A stretch of DNA of 26,028 nt from an uncultured Bacilli bacterium (GCA_947628075.1 CANQYF010000006.1:1-26028), one strand, 5' to 3'. Counted from the first letter of the stretch, positions 1 through 7,092 are shown. Notes: a model not told the origin generated them from the letters alone. Made by a program: numbers and translations.

Positions 1-74
1 CTCTTAAAAACTACCATTTTCTCTTACATTTCACTTTTTTTTAACTTTTCTGAAATTTATCTTTTCATTTGAGC

Positions 75-104
75 AAAAATTGAAACATACTTAAAGTATG
101 TTTC
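75..104 (-). terminator. Terminator closing the appendage locus
   Basis: An 11-base inverted repeat (82-92 with 94-104, GAAACATACTT / AAGTATGTTTC) lies just after the stop codon of the 112-1521 gene. On the minus strand it is followed by a run of five T. This is a standard intrinsic terminator and marks the left end of the minus-strand locus. Positions 1-74 show nothing I can identify. Confidence 0.75.
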
Positions 105-111
105 ATATTAA

Positions 112-1521
112 TTATTTGGTTTCACAATCATTAAACGGATCGGCGATACATTTAGTACAGGCTCCGAAATTAGTATCTTCATCTTTTTCTATTCCATTAG
201 TTATTTCTAGAAAACCAATAAAAGCCTTTATTATTGTTGGAATTAAAAATACTACAACACCAAATATTATTCTTTTTATTAATTTTTGTCCAGCTTTACT
301 TATTTCTTTATCATCATTAGCAATCATCGCTTTAAAGAAATCTACTGCCCCTAATGCAATAATAATTAATGGTACTACCCATTTTATTATAGCAACAACA
401 TAGCCAACTATTTTGGCTGCTTGTCTTATGCCTGGGTTTTCTTCTGCACAAATACTATCATAATTTAATCTTGTTAATTTTTCATCATCACTATCATCAG
501 TAGCTGGAGTTTCAACTGGTTTTAATTTTCTACATCCATTTAATTTAAAACGACTCATGTTTTTATCAGCAGCATTAAACGAAAATTTATCATAACCAGT
601 ATTACATGTAAAAGAATCACTACTACAATATTTTATATTATTAATATAATACGTATTTTCTTTTGGACAACTATTAATATCACTATATTCATAATTTGAT
701 GATAGACCATTATCAATTGCATTAAGTGCATATAGCCGACAACCATAGCCTTTGTAAACTTCATTATCAGCTTTAAAAGTCAATTCAAATAATTCATACT
801 CTGGATTTTGACAAGAACAATTAGTTGTATATTTTGCTAAATCACTATAGGAAAAACCTTGAAGAGTACTTCCTGCAAATGTTATATTATTCATTTTTGC
901 TTTGTCTAAAGGGCATTCACCAACATCACCATAAAAGTATTTATTATCTAATTCACTAACTGAACTTATTGGAGATTCAACAGTATATTCATAATATTTC
1001 GGGAAAAACTTATTTTCGTTATAAACTTTTATTTTTGCTGTGCCGGCTTTTACTGCGTCAATCCAACCACTATTATGTTTATTAACACTAACGGCATCAC
1101 CTTCTAATATGATTACATGACTTGCTATTTGTTCTCCGTAACCAACATATAAATGTTTTTGTTCATAAACTCTATTACTTTCATCTTTTAATTTTCGACA
1201 GCCTAAGCCATAATATCTATAACTCTTATCTCCATCTTTTCCAATAACATTACTTAATTCATAAGCTTCCATAGTATCATCAGAACATTTAAAATTCATT
1301 ACACTGTAGTTTTCTCTTGTCCAAATACATGCTTTATAACCGCTTACATTCTCTATACCTTCAAAATAGGCAATTCCATTTGATGTTGCACAACTACTGA
1401 CATCGCCATATATATAATCATCATCTAATGTTGAAGTATAAGTAGTTGCTTTAACCACATTTACATTAATTATAAATAAAAAAGTAAAAAATAATAATCT
1501 AAAAACTTTTTTTGATTTCAA
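112..1521 (-). CDS. Secreted Cys-rich repeat protein fused to a VirB2/TrbC-like two-helix module
   Basis: The start is probably TTG at 1521: an AGGTGA Shine-Dalgarno (plus 1527-1532) sits five bases upstream, whereas the in-frame GTG at 1530 overlaps that site. A hydrophobic signal peptide (about residues 8-26) is followed by about 330 residues containing roughly three related Cys-rich units, marked by Y-G-D-V-x-x-C, Y-G-D-V-x-E-C and Y-S-D-I-N-S-C and each ending near a C-R-K/R-L. The C-terminal ~110 residues hold two long hydrophobic helices joined by a charged loop (N-D-D-K-E-I-S-K), then a C-x-x-C. That C-terminal module is paralogous to the two short neighbouring genes, which lack the ectodomain. 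The helix-charged loop-helix layout resembles VirB2/TrbC pilins, but this is by eye and no family match was run. The product probably sits in the membrane and displays the Cys-rich domain outside. I do not know its function. Confidence 0.75.
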   Translation of the reverse strand: MKSKKVFRLLFFTFLFIINVNVVKATTYTSTLDDDYIYGDVSSCATSNGIAYFEGIENVSGYKACIWTRENYSVMNFKCSDDTMEAYELSNVIGKDGDKSYRYYGLGCRKLKDESNRVYEQKHLYVGYGEQIASHVIILEGDAVSVNKHNSGWIDAVKAGTAKIKVYNENKFFPKYYEYTVESPISSVSELDNKYFYGDVGECPLDKAKMNNITFAGSTLQGFSYSDLAKYTTNCSCQNPEYELFELTFKADNEVYKGYGCRLYALNAIDNGLSSNYEYSDINSCPKENTYYINNIKYCSSDSFTCNTGYDKFSFNAADKNMSRFKLNGCRKLKPVETPATDDSDDEKLTRLNYDSICAEENPGIRQAAKIVGYVVAIIKWVVPLIIIALGAVDFFKAMIANDDKEISKAGQKLIKRIIFGVVVFLIPTIIKAFIGFLEITNGIEKDEDTNFGACTKCIADPFNDCETK

Positions 1522-1546
1522 CTTAATCACCTACTAAGCTATAAAA

Positions 1547-1576
1547 ATTATACCATATCAAATTATTTATATACAA
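1547..1576 (-). promoter_or_regulatory. Promoter for the 112-1521 gene
   Basis: On the minus strand, TTGTAT (plus 1571-1576), an 18-base spacer and a perfect TATAAT (plus 1547-1552) preceded by TGG, an extended -10. It lies between the terminator of the preceding gene and the Shine-Dalgarno, so this gene is probably transcribed on its own. Confidence 0.7.
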
Positions 1577-1577
1577 T

Positions 1578-1603
1578 AAAAAAATCACAATACTGTGATT
1601 TTT
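1578..1603 (-). terminator. Terminator after the 1609-1986 gene
   Basis: A ten-base stem, AAAAATCACA (1580-1589) with TGTGATTTTT (1594-1603), has a four-base loop. On the minus strand the stem ends in a run of seven T. It lies directly after the stop of the 1609-1986 gene. Confidence 0.8.
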
Positions 1604-1608
1604 AAATT

Positions 1609-1986
1609 CTATTCATATGGTTTTATTGTCCCAGAAACATTTGATACCAAATCTATACATTCAGATCCACCGGCATCTGTTACACATGCAATACAATTAA
1701 GATAATCGCTATCTTTATCAGTACTAATTAAGCCTAAAATATTAAATATAGCACTAACAATTGTAGGAACAAAGAATATAACTACTGCTGCTATAAATCT
1801 TTTTACTAGACTACTTACCGATTTACTAATAGCTTTATCATCACTTGATACTACAGCCTTTCCTAAATCAACCATTCCAAATACAATTAAAAGTAGAGGA
1901 ATAACAATTTTAAATATTAAAACTACATAACCTAAAATTTGCCAAATGTTTGCTGTCTCTTTGCAAAAATTTGCTGCTATTAACAT
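1609..1986 (-). CDS. Small two-helix membrane protein, VirB2/TrbC-like (paralogue 2)
   Basis: This 125-aa protein has a short N-terminus with one Cys (N-F-C-K), a first hydrophobic helix (about 18-43), a charged loop D-D-K-A-I-S-K-S (about 50-57), a second helix (about 65-87) and a C-terminal tail with C-x-x-C and a further Cys. It is clearly paralogous to the 2080-2493 product and to the C-terminal module of the 112-1521 product: the D-D-K-A/E-I-S-K loop, the F-x-V-P-T-I second helix and the C-x-x-C are all shared. The layout is that of VirB2/TrbC-type pilins or of other small two-span membrane proteins. There is a good AGAAGG Shine-Dalgarno (plus 1994-1999). The gene has its own consensus promoter and terminator, so it forms a single-gene unit. 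Function is inferred only from its place beside a Tad-type locus. Confidence 0.8.
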   Translation of the reverse strand: MLIAANFCKETANIWQILGYVVLIFKIVIPLLLIVFGMVDLGKAVVSSDDKAISKSVSSLVKRFIAAVVIFFVPTIVSAIFNILGLISTDKDSDYLNCIACVTDAGGSECIDLVSNVSGTIKPYE

Positions 1987-2017
1987 AAAAATACCTTCTT
2001 TCTTTTTCTTTAATTAA

Positions 2018-2046
2018 ATTTTATCTAATATAATTATTGTTGTCAA
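2018..2046 (-). promoter_or_regulatory. Strong promoter for the 1609-1986 gene
   Basis: On the minus strand, a perfect TTGACA (plus 2041-2046), a 17-base spacer and TAAAAT (plus 2018-2023). This is the best sigma-A-type promoter in the minus-strand locus and suggests this small protein is made in quantity, as a structural subunit would be. Confidence 0.8.
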
Positions 2047-2079
2047 TAAAATCTTATTTTTTTTACCATTTTTTTACTA

Positions 2080-2493
2080 TTATGATTTATTATTACTAGT
2101 TGTTTTCCCACAATTACCTACATCAGTTATACAAGTTAAACAAGTATTAAAATCTCCTTTAACATTTACTAATTCTAACATATCAAATATAACAGTTACA
2201 ATAGTAGGAATAAAGAATATAACTACACCAGCAATAAATCTTTTTACTAGACTACCTGCTGATTTACTAATTGCTTTATCATCATTTGATATTACAGCTT
2301 TTGATAAATCAATTATTCCTAAAACAATGATAATTAAAGGAACAAGTACTTTAAGAATCATAACTACATGCCCTATTACATTAAAAACTTGAATTGTTTC
2401 AGAGCAAAATCCTGCTGTGCTAGTAGCAGTAGTCTCCTCCCATTGAGGTATAGAATTTATACCATCAGGAAGTGCAGCTTTTAAAAATAACAT
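2080..2493 (-). CDS. Small two-helix membrane protein, VirB2/TrbC-like (paralogue 1)
   Basis: This 137-aa protein is the closest relative of the 1609-1986 product. It has an N-terminal segment ending in G-F-C-S-E-T, helix 1 (about 40-64), the loop N-D-D-K-A-I-S-K-S (about 70-78), helix 2 ending in F-F-I-P-T-I-V-T, and a tail with C-L-T-C and another Cys. The conserved Cys residues at both ends would lie on the same side of the membrane, so a disulfide is possible. The start is supported by a modest purine-rich stretch (AGAGAG, about 12-17 bases upstream). A candidate promoter precedes it. I see no convincing terminator between this gene and the next, so some read-through is possible. The VirB2-like label rests on topology only. 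Confidence 0.78.
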   Translation of the reverse strand: MLFLKAALPDGINSIPQWEETTATSTAGFCSETIQVFNVIGHVVMILKVLVPLIIIVLGIIDLSKAVISNDDKAISKSAGSLVKRFIAGVVIFFIPTIVTVIFDMLELVNVKGDFNTCLTCITDVGNCGKTTSNNKS

Positions 2494-2516
2494 TCTACAT
2501 CATCTCTCTTTTCTTA

Positions 2517-2546
2517 ATTAAACAAATATTTCAATATAAAAGTCAA
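2517..2546 (-). promoter_or_regulatory. Candidate promoter for the 2080-2493 gene
   Basis: On the minus strand, TTGACT (plus 2541-2546), an 18-base spacer and TTTAAT (plus 2517-2522). Its -35 box directly abuts the hairpin that closes the preceding gene. Confidence 0.5.
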
Positions 2547-2572
2547 GAGAGTAAAAAAATTTTTTACTCTCT
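2546..2572 (-). terminator. Hairpin after the TadZ-like gene, probable terminator
   Basis: A perfect 13-base inverted repeat (AGAGAGTAAAAAA at 2546-2558 with its complement at 2560-2572) just after the stop at 2581. The A/T run forms the top of the stem. No clean T run follows on the minus strand, so termination may be partial. Confidence 0.55.
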
Positions 2573-2580
2573 ATTTACAA

Positions 2581-3540
2581 TTATTCATTTAGTCTTGAAA
2601 AACCTAAAGCAATTAAAAATTCATTAATCTTTTTATTATTATCTAATTTTTCATCTAAACAAGGAATATTAAAGAATACTTTACTACCACTTTCATATTC
2701 AAAATCAGATACATCTTTTTCATTTAAAACACTTTTATTTAAGACAATCTTTTTACCTCTTAATTTATCAAATATTTTACGATCATTTCTAATTAATTTA
2801 TTTAATTTAATAATACCTGGCTCAATTAAATAAACAATTTCTGTACAAATATTTTCAGGTCCATCATTTAAATCTAATAAGATAACATCTTTATCACTAT
2901 TATTTGCTATTTTAAATGAAGCATTCATAAAATCAGCACTTTCTAAAGATTTATCATTAAAATATTCAAAATCAGTATTATTTATTTCAATTGCTTTTAC
3001 TTTATAAGAATGTTCTAATTGTTTTTTTAACATATAAATAAGTGTTGTAGCCCCCGCATGTTCAGTAACATTTTTAAATCCAATAATTCTTTGGGGTATT
3101 TTAACAGTGGCAGGGCTATCTTCTCCCATCTTAATTGGTGGTTCATTTATATTATTAAAATTTTGATAACTAGCAACATCTTTATAAGAATTAGGATTAT
3201 TAATTAAAAAAGGAATTGCATCAACACTTCTTGTAAAATTATAAATACCTACTGATACTAATTGTGATAAATAATTTGCAGAATTAACTACTGGTGAATC
3301 ATCTAATAATAATATTACTTTATCCATTTCAAAATTCATGGATAATTCTCGCATTACATTAATATTTTCATAATTTTTAAGTGCCGTTATATCTATAATC
3401 ATTTTATTATAGAAAAAATTACTAAATTGGGCTACTAAATCTTGAACAGTGAATACCCCATTAATATTTTTACCAGGTATAACATCAATATTTAATGTAC
3501 CCAATAAAGCTTGATATTTATTTGCAATTATAACATTCAT
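2581..3540 (-). CDS. TadZ/CpaE-like pilus-localisation protein with a deviant P-loop
   Basis: This 319-aa protein starts at an ATG six bases after a TCCCTTCT-complement Shine-Dalgarno (plus 3547-3554) that overlaps the upstream stop. Residues 1-120 look like a receiver-like alpha/beta domain, with I-L-L-L-D-D-S-P at 77-84. Residues about 150-319 resemble a ParA/MinD-type domain. Where a CpaE would have a G-K-G-G-x-G-T-S/T loop, this protein has F-K-N-V-T-E-H-A-G-A-T-T-L (155-167): the Gly-rich part is replaced but the T-T and preceding Gly-Ala remain. A later D-V-I-L-L-D-L may be the Walker-B strand. In Tad systems TadZ/CpaE places the secretion machine at its cell site. The identification rests on this architecture plus its position after four pilin-like genes. 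It could be a distant or ATPase-dead family member. Confidence 0.6.
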   Translation of the reverse strand: MNVIIANKYQALLGTLNIDVIPGKNINGVFTVQDLVAQFSNFFYNKMIIDITALKNYENINVMRELSMNFEMDKVILLLDDSPVVNSANYLSQLVSVGIYNFTRSVDAIPFLINNPNSYKDVASYQNFNNINEPPIKMGEDSPATVKIPQRIIGFKNVTEHAGATTLIYMLKKQLEHSYKVKAIEINNTDFEYFNDKSLESADFMNASFKIANNSDKDVILLDLNDGPENICTEIVYLIEPGIIKLNKLIRNDRKIFDKLRGKKIVLNKSVLNEKDVSDFEYESGSKVFFNIPCLDEKLDNNKKINEFLIALGFSRLNE

Positions 3541-3552
3541 AATAAATCCCTT

Positions 3553-4035
3553 CTAAACATTCTTTTGAAATTCAGCATATAATTGGATTGCTTTCGTTTT
3601 ACCAGTTACACTAAAAGTAAATATATCACCAAAGAATGGCAAATTAAACTTAAAAAACAATCTAATATTATAATAAATTTTATTATTATCACCAATTTTA
3701 CAATCGCCATTACTACATTCATGACTTATACAATACAAAGTTTTTAATGATAGTTTATTATCATTATAAAAATACCATCCTTGCCCAGACTTAAGGCGCC
3801 CATTTTCGCCCACTTTACAACGCCCCGTTGTATTATAACCATTATTTTTTAAATAATTATCTATTAACTGAAAAGCTTCAGGACTACCTTCATATTTTTC
3901 TATAATAGATAGAGCTTCATTTTTTAATTTATAAGCTTTATTATAGACAATAGCTACCGCTAAAAAAGCCGAAAATAAAAGTGTAAAAGCTAAAACTATT
4001 TTCAGTATAGTTGTGGTTCCTACCGCTTGTCTCAT
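3553..4035 (-). CDS. Minor pilin-like protein (TadE/F-type), paralogue of the next gene
   Basis: This 160-aa protein begins M-R-Q-A-V-G, followed by one hydrophobic helix (about 8-30) and an extracellular domain with several Cys. It is a paralogue of the 4036-4536 product: both share K-x-E-A/V-L-x-I-I-E, N-Y-L-K-x-N-G-Y, a following G-x/K-C, and a C-terminal L-P-x-x-G ... G-x-T-K. The four genes here all start with M-[KR]-[EQ]-A-x-G ahead of a single hydrophobic helix. That arrangement fits a processed prepilin, although it lacks the usual Glu at +5. The ATG directly abuts the stop of the upstream gene (TAAATG), with a GGTGAT Shine-Dalgarno inside it, so translation is coupled. Confidence 0.68.
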   Translation of the reverse strand: MRQAVGTTTILKIVLAFTLLFSAFLAVAIVYNKAYKLKNEALSIIEKYEGSPEAFQLIDNYLKNNGYNTTGRCKVGENGRLKSGQGWYFYNDNKLSLKTLYCISHECSNGDCKIGDNNKIYYNIRLFFKFNLPFFGDIFTFSVTGKTKAIQLYAEFQKNV

Positions 4036-4536
4036 TTAATCACCAACCACAATCTTTGTAGATCCTTTTAAATTTAAATTTAAAGCATTACCAAGTACTG
4101 GTAAATCTAATTGATAAAATAACGCTATTTCATAATACATCATAGATGGAAATTCTTTATTTATTGTACTGCCTTTGGTTACATGACTTTTATATGTATC
4201 GGCTACATTAATTCCTTTTATACATATAATGGCATCACGTGAACTAGTTACATTACCATCTCTATTATAGCCTGTCCAACCATCATCACATTTACCAGAA
4301 CTCCTATAACCATTATCTTTTAGATAATTAATAATTTCCGTAATAGTACCATCTGTTAAACCAATTGAATTACCAGAAGTTACTTTGATATCGGCACTCT
4401 CAATAATACCAAGAACCTCGTCTTTAACACCAAAGGCTTTTGCGTGATTAATTGTTAAACTCATAATGGCTGTAAATATTATAATTAAAACTATAACAAT
4501 TTGAAATATTGATATTCCGCCAATTGCCTCTCTCAT
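4036..4536 (-). CDS. Minor pilin-like protein (TadE/F-type)
   Basis: This 166-aa protein has the leader M-R-E-A-I-G-G, a hydrophobic helix (about 9-29) and an extracellular domain of about 135 residues. The conserved C-terminal pattern (a hydrophobic strand, then L-P-V-L-G and a final K-G-S-T-K-I-V) recalls TadE/TadF-like or clostridial Tad minor pilins. It is paralogous to the 3553-4035 product, and the two ribosome-binding/start contexts (GTGATTAAATGAGA) are identical, which points to a tandem duplication. An AAGGGAG Shine-Dalgarno overlaps the upstream stop. It is the third gene of the pilin operon that starts at 5061. A minor pilin or pilus-assembly pseudopilin is the likeliest role. Confidence 0.68.
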   Translation of the reverse strand: MREAIGGISIFQIVIVLIIIFTAIMSLTINHAKAFGVKDEVLGIIESADIKVTSGNSIGLTDGTITEIINYLKDNGYRSSGKCDDGWTGYNRDGNVTSSRDAIICIKGINVADTYKSHVTKGSTINKEFPSMMYYEIALFYQLDLPVLGNALNLNLKGSTKIVVGD

Positions 4537-4548
4537 TTAATCACTCCC

Positions 4549-4785
4549 TTAACCTTTATAGACACATTTAAAAGTATTTTCTTCTTTATCTTTAAGATGA
4601 CAATCTACATAATCACAACCAGCTGGATTTTTACATGGCTCACATATGGCTTTGCTACATTGACTATTTTTCTCAAAGTTTCCTCTTATTATTGGCCATA
4701 GCGTATAGTAAAAAAAGGCCACTAAGACCCCTATAGCTATTACTACAAACACTGTGGCATTTAATTCTCCTGTCGCCTCTTTCAT
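4549..4785 (-). CDS. Small Flp-pilin-like, Cys-rich protein
   Basis: This 78-aa protein has the leader M-K-E-A-T-G-E-L-N, a single hydrophobic helix (about 10-32) ending in L-W-P-I-I, and a ~45-residue tail with six Cys. The N-terminal 33 residues closely match those of the gene just upstream (4792-5061), so the two are tandem duplicates with diverged tails. Size, single helix and operon position are those of Flp/Tad major pilins. The leader differs from canonical Flp prepilins, which have G/x-x-x-x-E-Y. No clear Shine-Dalgarno precedes this ATG, which lies six bases after the upstream stop, so it may depend on coupled translation. Confidence 0.7.
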   Translation of the reverse strand: MKEATGELNATVFVVIAIGVLVAFFYYTLWPIIRGNFEKNSQCSKAICEPCKNPAGCDYVDCHLKDKEENTFKCVYKG

Positions 4786-4791
4786 ATGTTA

Positions 4792-5061
4792 TTAATTATT
4801 TGTATCTTGGCAAGCTCTCGTAGAACCATCATATGAACATTTTCCCTCACCGGCAGAAGAGGTGGGCCCACATAAAACTTCTTTGTTATTTACTGTTTGT
4901 TTATAATATTGCTTTCCACCATTTGAGGCATTACAAGCTGAAGAAAGTGTCATACCTGTTTGGATAACAGGCCAAATTACTAAATAGAAAAAACCTACTA
5001 ATGCCGCAATTGCAACTATAGTAACTACAGTCATATTTAATTCACCTGTTGCTTCTTTCAT
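4792..5061 (-). CDS. Small Flp-pilin-like protein, first gene of the pilin operon
   Basis: This 89-aa protein has the same leader (M-K-E-A-T-G-E-L-N) and a helix ending in I-W-P-V-I, as in its downstream duplicate. The tail is less conserved, rich in Ser/Asn/Gly, with four Cys. It has the best translation start of the locus, an AAGGAGGAGA Shine-Dalgarno (plus 5071-5080), and a strong promoter 35 bases upstream. High expected expression, small size and one N-terminal helix fit a major pilin subunit. I infer this from family layout and have no direct sequence match to Flp. Confidence 0.72.
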   Translation of the reverse strand: MKEATGELNMTVVTIVAIAALVGFFYLVIWPVIQTGMTLSSACNASNGGKQYYKQTVNNKEVLCGPTSSAGEGKCSYDGSTRACQDTNN

Positions 5062-5095
5062 TTTATTTAATCTCCTCCTTTTATTATCTATAATT

Positions 5096-5124
5096 AGTAT
5101 AACCGATTATTTATATAATAACAA
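5096..5124 (-). promoter_or_regulatory. Promoter of the pilin operon
   Basis: On the minus strand, TTGTTA (plus 5119-5124), a 17-base spacer and TATACT (plus 5096-5101). A start about seven bases downstream gives a short leader carrying the strong Shine-Dalgarno. The promoter lies downstream of the 5190-5220 terminator, so the pilins form a separate transcript from the assembly genes. Confidence 0.7.
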
Positions 5125-5189
5125 GATTTATTTTTTATTTCTTAATATTTTTTTACAAATTTAAGTAAACATAATATTTTTATTCTTAT

Positions 5190-5220
5190 AAAAAACTCTA
5201 TTAATAATTAACAGAGTTTT
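5190..5220 (-). terminator. Terminator of the Tad assembly operon
   Basis: Read on the minus strand, AAAACTCT pairs with AGAGTTTT, extended inward by TTAA/TTAA pairing to give a stem of about 13 pairs. It ends in six T (plus 5190-5195 are A). It lies about 155 bases after the TadC stop. Confidence 0.75.
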
Positions 5221-5221
5221 A

Positions 5222-5374
5222 ACATTTACAACCGAGATCATTTATTGCTCGCACCACTCGGAAGCGATTAACATTTATTTATTAATGTAACTTTTCAATG
5301 CAATAATAATATATATGAAAATTATTGCATAAAATCATAATTGTATTTAAGAATTTTTAAAGGTGTGGTAACTA
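5222..5374 (-). other. Structured 3' untranslated stretch between tadC and its terminator
   Basis: No gene is visible here. Three inverted repeats are visible: TGCAATAAT/ATTATTGCA (5299-5307 with 5321-5329), ACATT/AATGT (about 5271-5287), and CCGAG/CTCGG (5232-5236 with 5257-5261). The last is in a block unusually rich in G+C for this genome. The stretch belongs to the 3' end of the assembly transcript, because the pilin promoter lies beyond the terminator. It could be a small RNA or just folded 3' UTR. Confidence 0.4.
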
Positions 5375-6163
5375 CTATAAATCCATCATTTGTAATACCG
5401 CAAAAACTAATAAAATCATTACTCCTACACCCGTTGAAACTAACATACTCATTGTTTTACCTTCCATCTTATCTAGACGATTTTTATATTTAGTTTCCCG
5501 TGCTTTTTGTTGGAGGTTAGAAATTGTTCTTGAAAACATGATTAATTGTTCTTGTTTACGTTCCTGACTACCCAAACTTAAACGATATAAAAGTCTCATC
5601 ATTCGCATGGAATCACGAACGGGATATTTTTTAGCAAAATTCATATAAGGGTTTATTGAATCATCACCAGAATTTATTTCATTAATCATTTCTTGCAATC
5701 CATCTTTAAATATGTCTGGTGCATCTAAAATTGATTTACCAAGGGCAACTGGCACTGTGTAGTGTTGAATAAGAATTTCAATACTTTTAAGATAATGCGG
5801 TAACATACTATCTATTTGAAATAGATGTCTTTTATAATAAGATTTAATATTTAAATAATCAATTTTAAATACCACATAACCTAAAGCAAACGCAATTAAA
5901 ACTTTAATTGCAGTTAAATTAGTAATAAAGAATAATAATACTATTACAATAACAATAACGCCATTTCTAAGTCTTTTGGCAAAAACATCATCGGCATTAA
6001 CATTATCACCATATTTAGCTCGAACATAAAAGTCCCAATCATCTTCTTTTAATTTTCTAAATATAAAGAAATTATCACTTATTAATTCTTTAATACTGAT
6101 TTGGCCATTATAAGTTAAAACTACGAAGGTCAAAATAATGATTATAATCATTTCTATTTGCAT
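5375..6163 (-). CDS. tadC: TadC-like inner-membrane platform protein
   Basis: This 262-aa integral membrane protein has an N-terminal helix, a paired hydrophobic segment (about 72-100), a central cytoplasmic part (about 110-235) and a C-terminal helix ending at residue 262. The cytoplasmic part contains the L-Y-R-L-S-L-G-S-Q-E-R and R-T-I-S-N-L-Q-Q-K-A-R-E-T-K-Y-K-N-R segments. This is the T2SSF/GspF-domain layout of TadC, half of the TadB/TadC platform through which the ATPase drives pilin extrusion. Its ATG overlaps the tadB stop by one base (TAATG), so the two are translated together. It is the last gene before the terminator. The TadB/TadC distinction is made by order and size. Confidence 0.78.
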   Translation of the reverse strand: MQIEMIIIIILTFVVLTYNGQISIKELISDNFFIFRKLKEDDWDFYVRAKYGDNVNADDVFAKRLRNGVIVIVIVLLFFITNLTAIKVLIAFALGYVVFKIDYLNIKSYYKRHLFQIDSMLPHYLKSIEILIQHYTVPVALGKSILDAPDIFKDGLQEMINEINSGDDSINPYMNFAKKYPVRDSMRMMRLLYRLSLGSQERKQEQLIMFSRTISNLQQKARETKYKNRLDKMEGKTMSMLVSTGVGVMILLVFAVLQMMDL

Positions 6164-7068
6164 TATTCCGCCCCCACATCTTCATTATAATATTTTTCCC
6201 CTGTTATTAAGAAATAAACATTAATAATGATAATAATATGTAAGATTATTTGAACATACCATATATCAAGTAATTCAATATAGTTATCTTCTCCTAACAT
6301 AAATTCTACTACTACAACTAAGAAAAATAATACCACCGCAAAAGTTAAAAATCTTTTATGGAAATTTTTTCTATCCATTTGATCTCGATAAACACCTTCA
6401 ACTAAGGCATCGATATCCATTGACATATTTTCTAAAGATTCACCAGAATCTTTAGCCCCTTCTTTAGTTATTTGTAAGAATAATTGATGCATATTCTTAA
6501 CCATATAATAAGGATATTTACTATTAAAATATTCAATTGATTCATCTATTGTTCCATTTTGATAAGATAGATCAATCATTTTTTTAATATCACCTAAAAC
6601 GGGTTCTTCAATAATACCAGAATCTCTTACACCTTCTAAACTTTTAACAAAACTTTGAGTTGTATTAAATTCCATTATAACGTTTGTTGTATAAGTTTGA
6701 ATTTGTTCAAAGATAAATTCACTATATACTCTTTGACATCTTAAATAAGCAAGATAAGGAATAAATAATATTGCGGCAACACCATAGATAACTGCCCAAA
6801 TAATACTATAAAAGTAAAAATACGCAATTACAGCAGCAAAGCCACCTAACACAATCACTTGGGTAATATATTGTCTAGTTGTATATTCTTGCCCTAACTC
6901 TTTAGCTTTTTCTCTTACTACTTTAAACGAATATGGTGCATATCTATTGTATAAGTCCATAGCTTTTTCCCCTATTTCTTTAATAGGGTTTTTACTTTTT
7001 GATTTTCGATATATTAAAACAAAAATGGCTAACGCTAATAAAATTATTAATTCCGGAAAAGTTCTCAT
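6163..7068 (-). CDS. tadB: TadB-like inner-membrane platform protein
   Basis: This 301-aa integral membrane protein has an N-terminal helix (about 5-20), a hydrophobic pair (about 70-112), a long cytoplasmic T2SSF-like domain (about 115-240) with V-M-E-F-N-T-T-Q-S-F and S-G-E-S-L-E-N-M-S motifs, and two C-terminal helices (about 243-293). It acts with TadC as the membrane platform engaged by the TadA ATPase. A GAGGTGC Shine-Dalgarno supports the start, and it lies 24 bases downstream of the ATPase gene. The TadA-TadB-TadC order is the one found across Tad loci. Confidence 0.8.
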   Translation of the reverse strand: MRTFPELIILLALAIFVLIYRKSKSKNPIKEIGEKAMDLYNRYAPYSFKVVREKAKELGQEYTTRQYITQVIVLGGFAAVIAYFYFYSIIWAVIYGVAAILFIPYLAYLRCQRVYSEFIFEQIQTYTTNVIMEFNTTQSFVKSLEGVRDSGIIEEPVLGDIKKMIDLSYQNGTIDESIEYFNSKYPYYMVKNMHQLFLQITKEGAKDSGESLENMSMDIDALVEGVYRDQMDRKNFHKRFLTFAVVLFFLVVVVEFMLGEDNYIELLDIWYVQIILHIIIIINVYFLITGEKYYNEDVGAE

Positions 7069-7092
7069 TTATGCACCTCTTTTCTTTCTTTT

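Noticed and set aside
5222..5330. Cyclic-di-GMP or T-box riboswitch controlling the pilins
   Set aside because: No GEMM core sequence is visible, a T-box stem I is missing, and the pilin promoter at 5096-5124 lies downstream of a terminator, so this RNA is not in the pilin leader.
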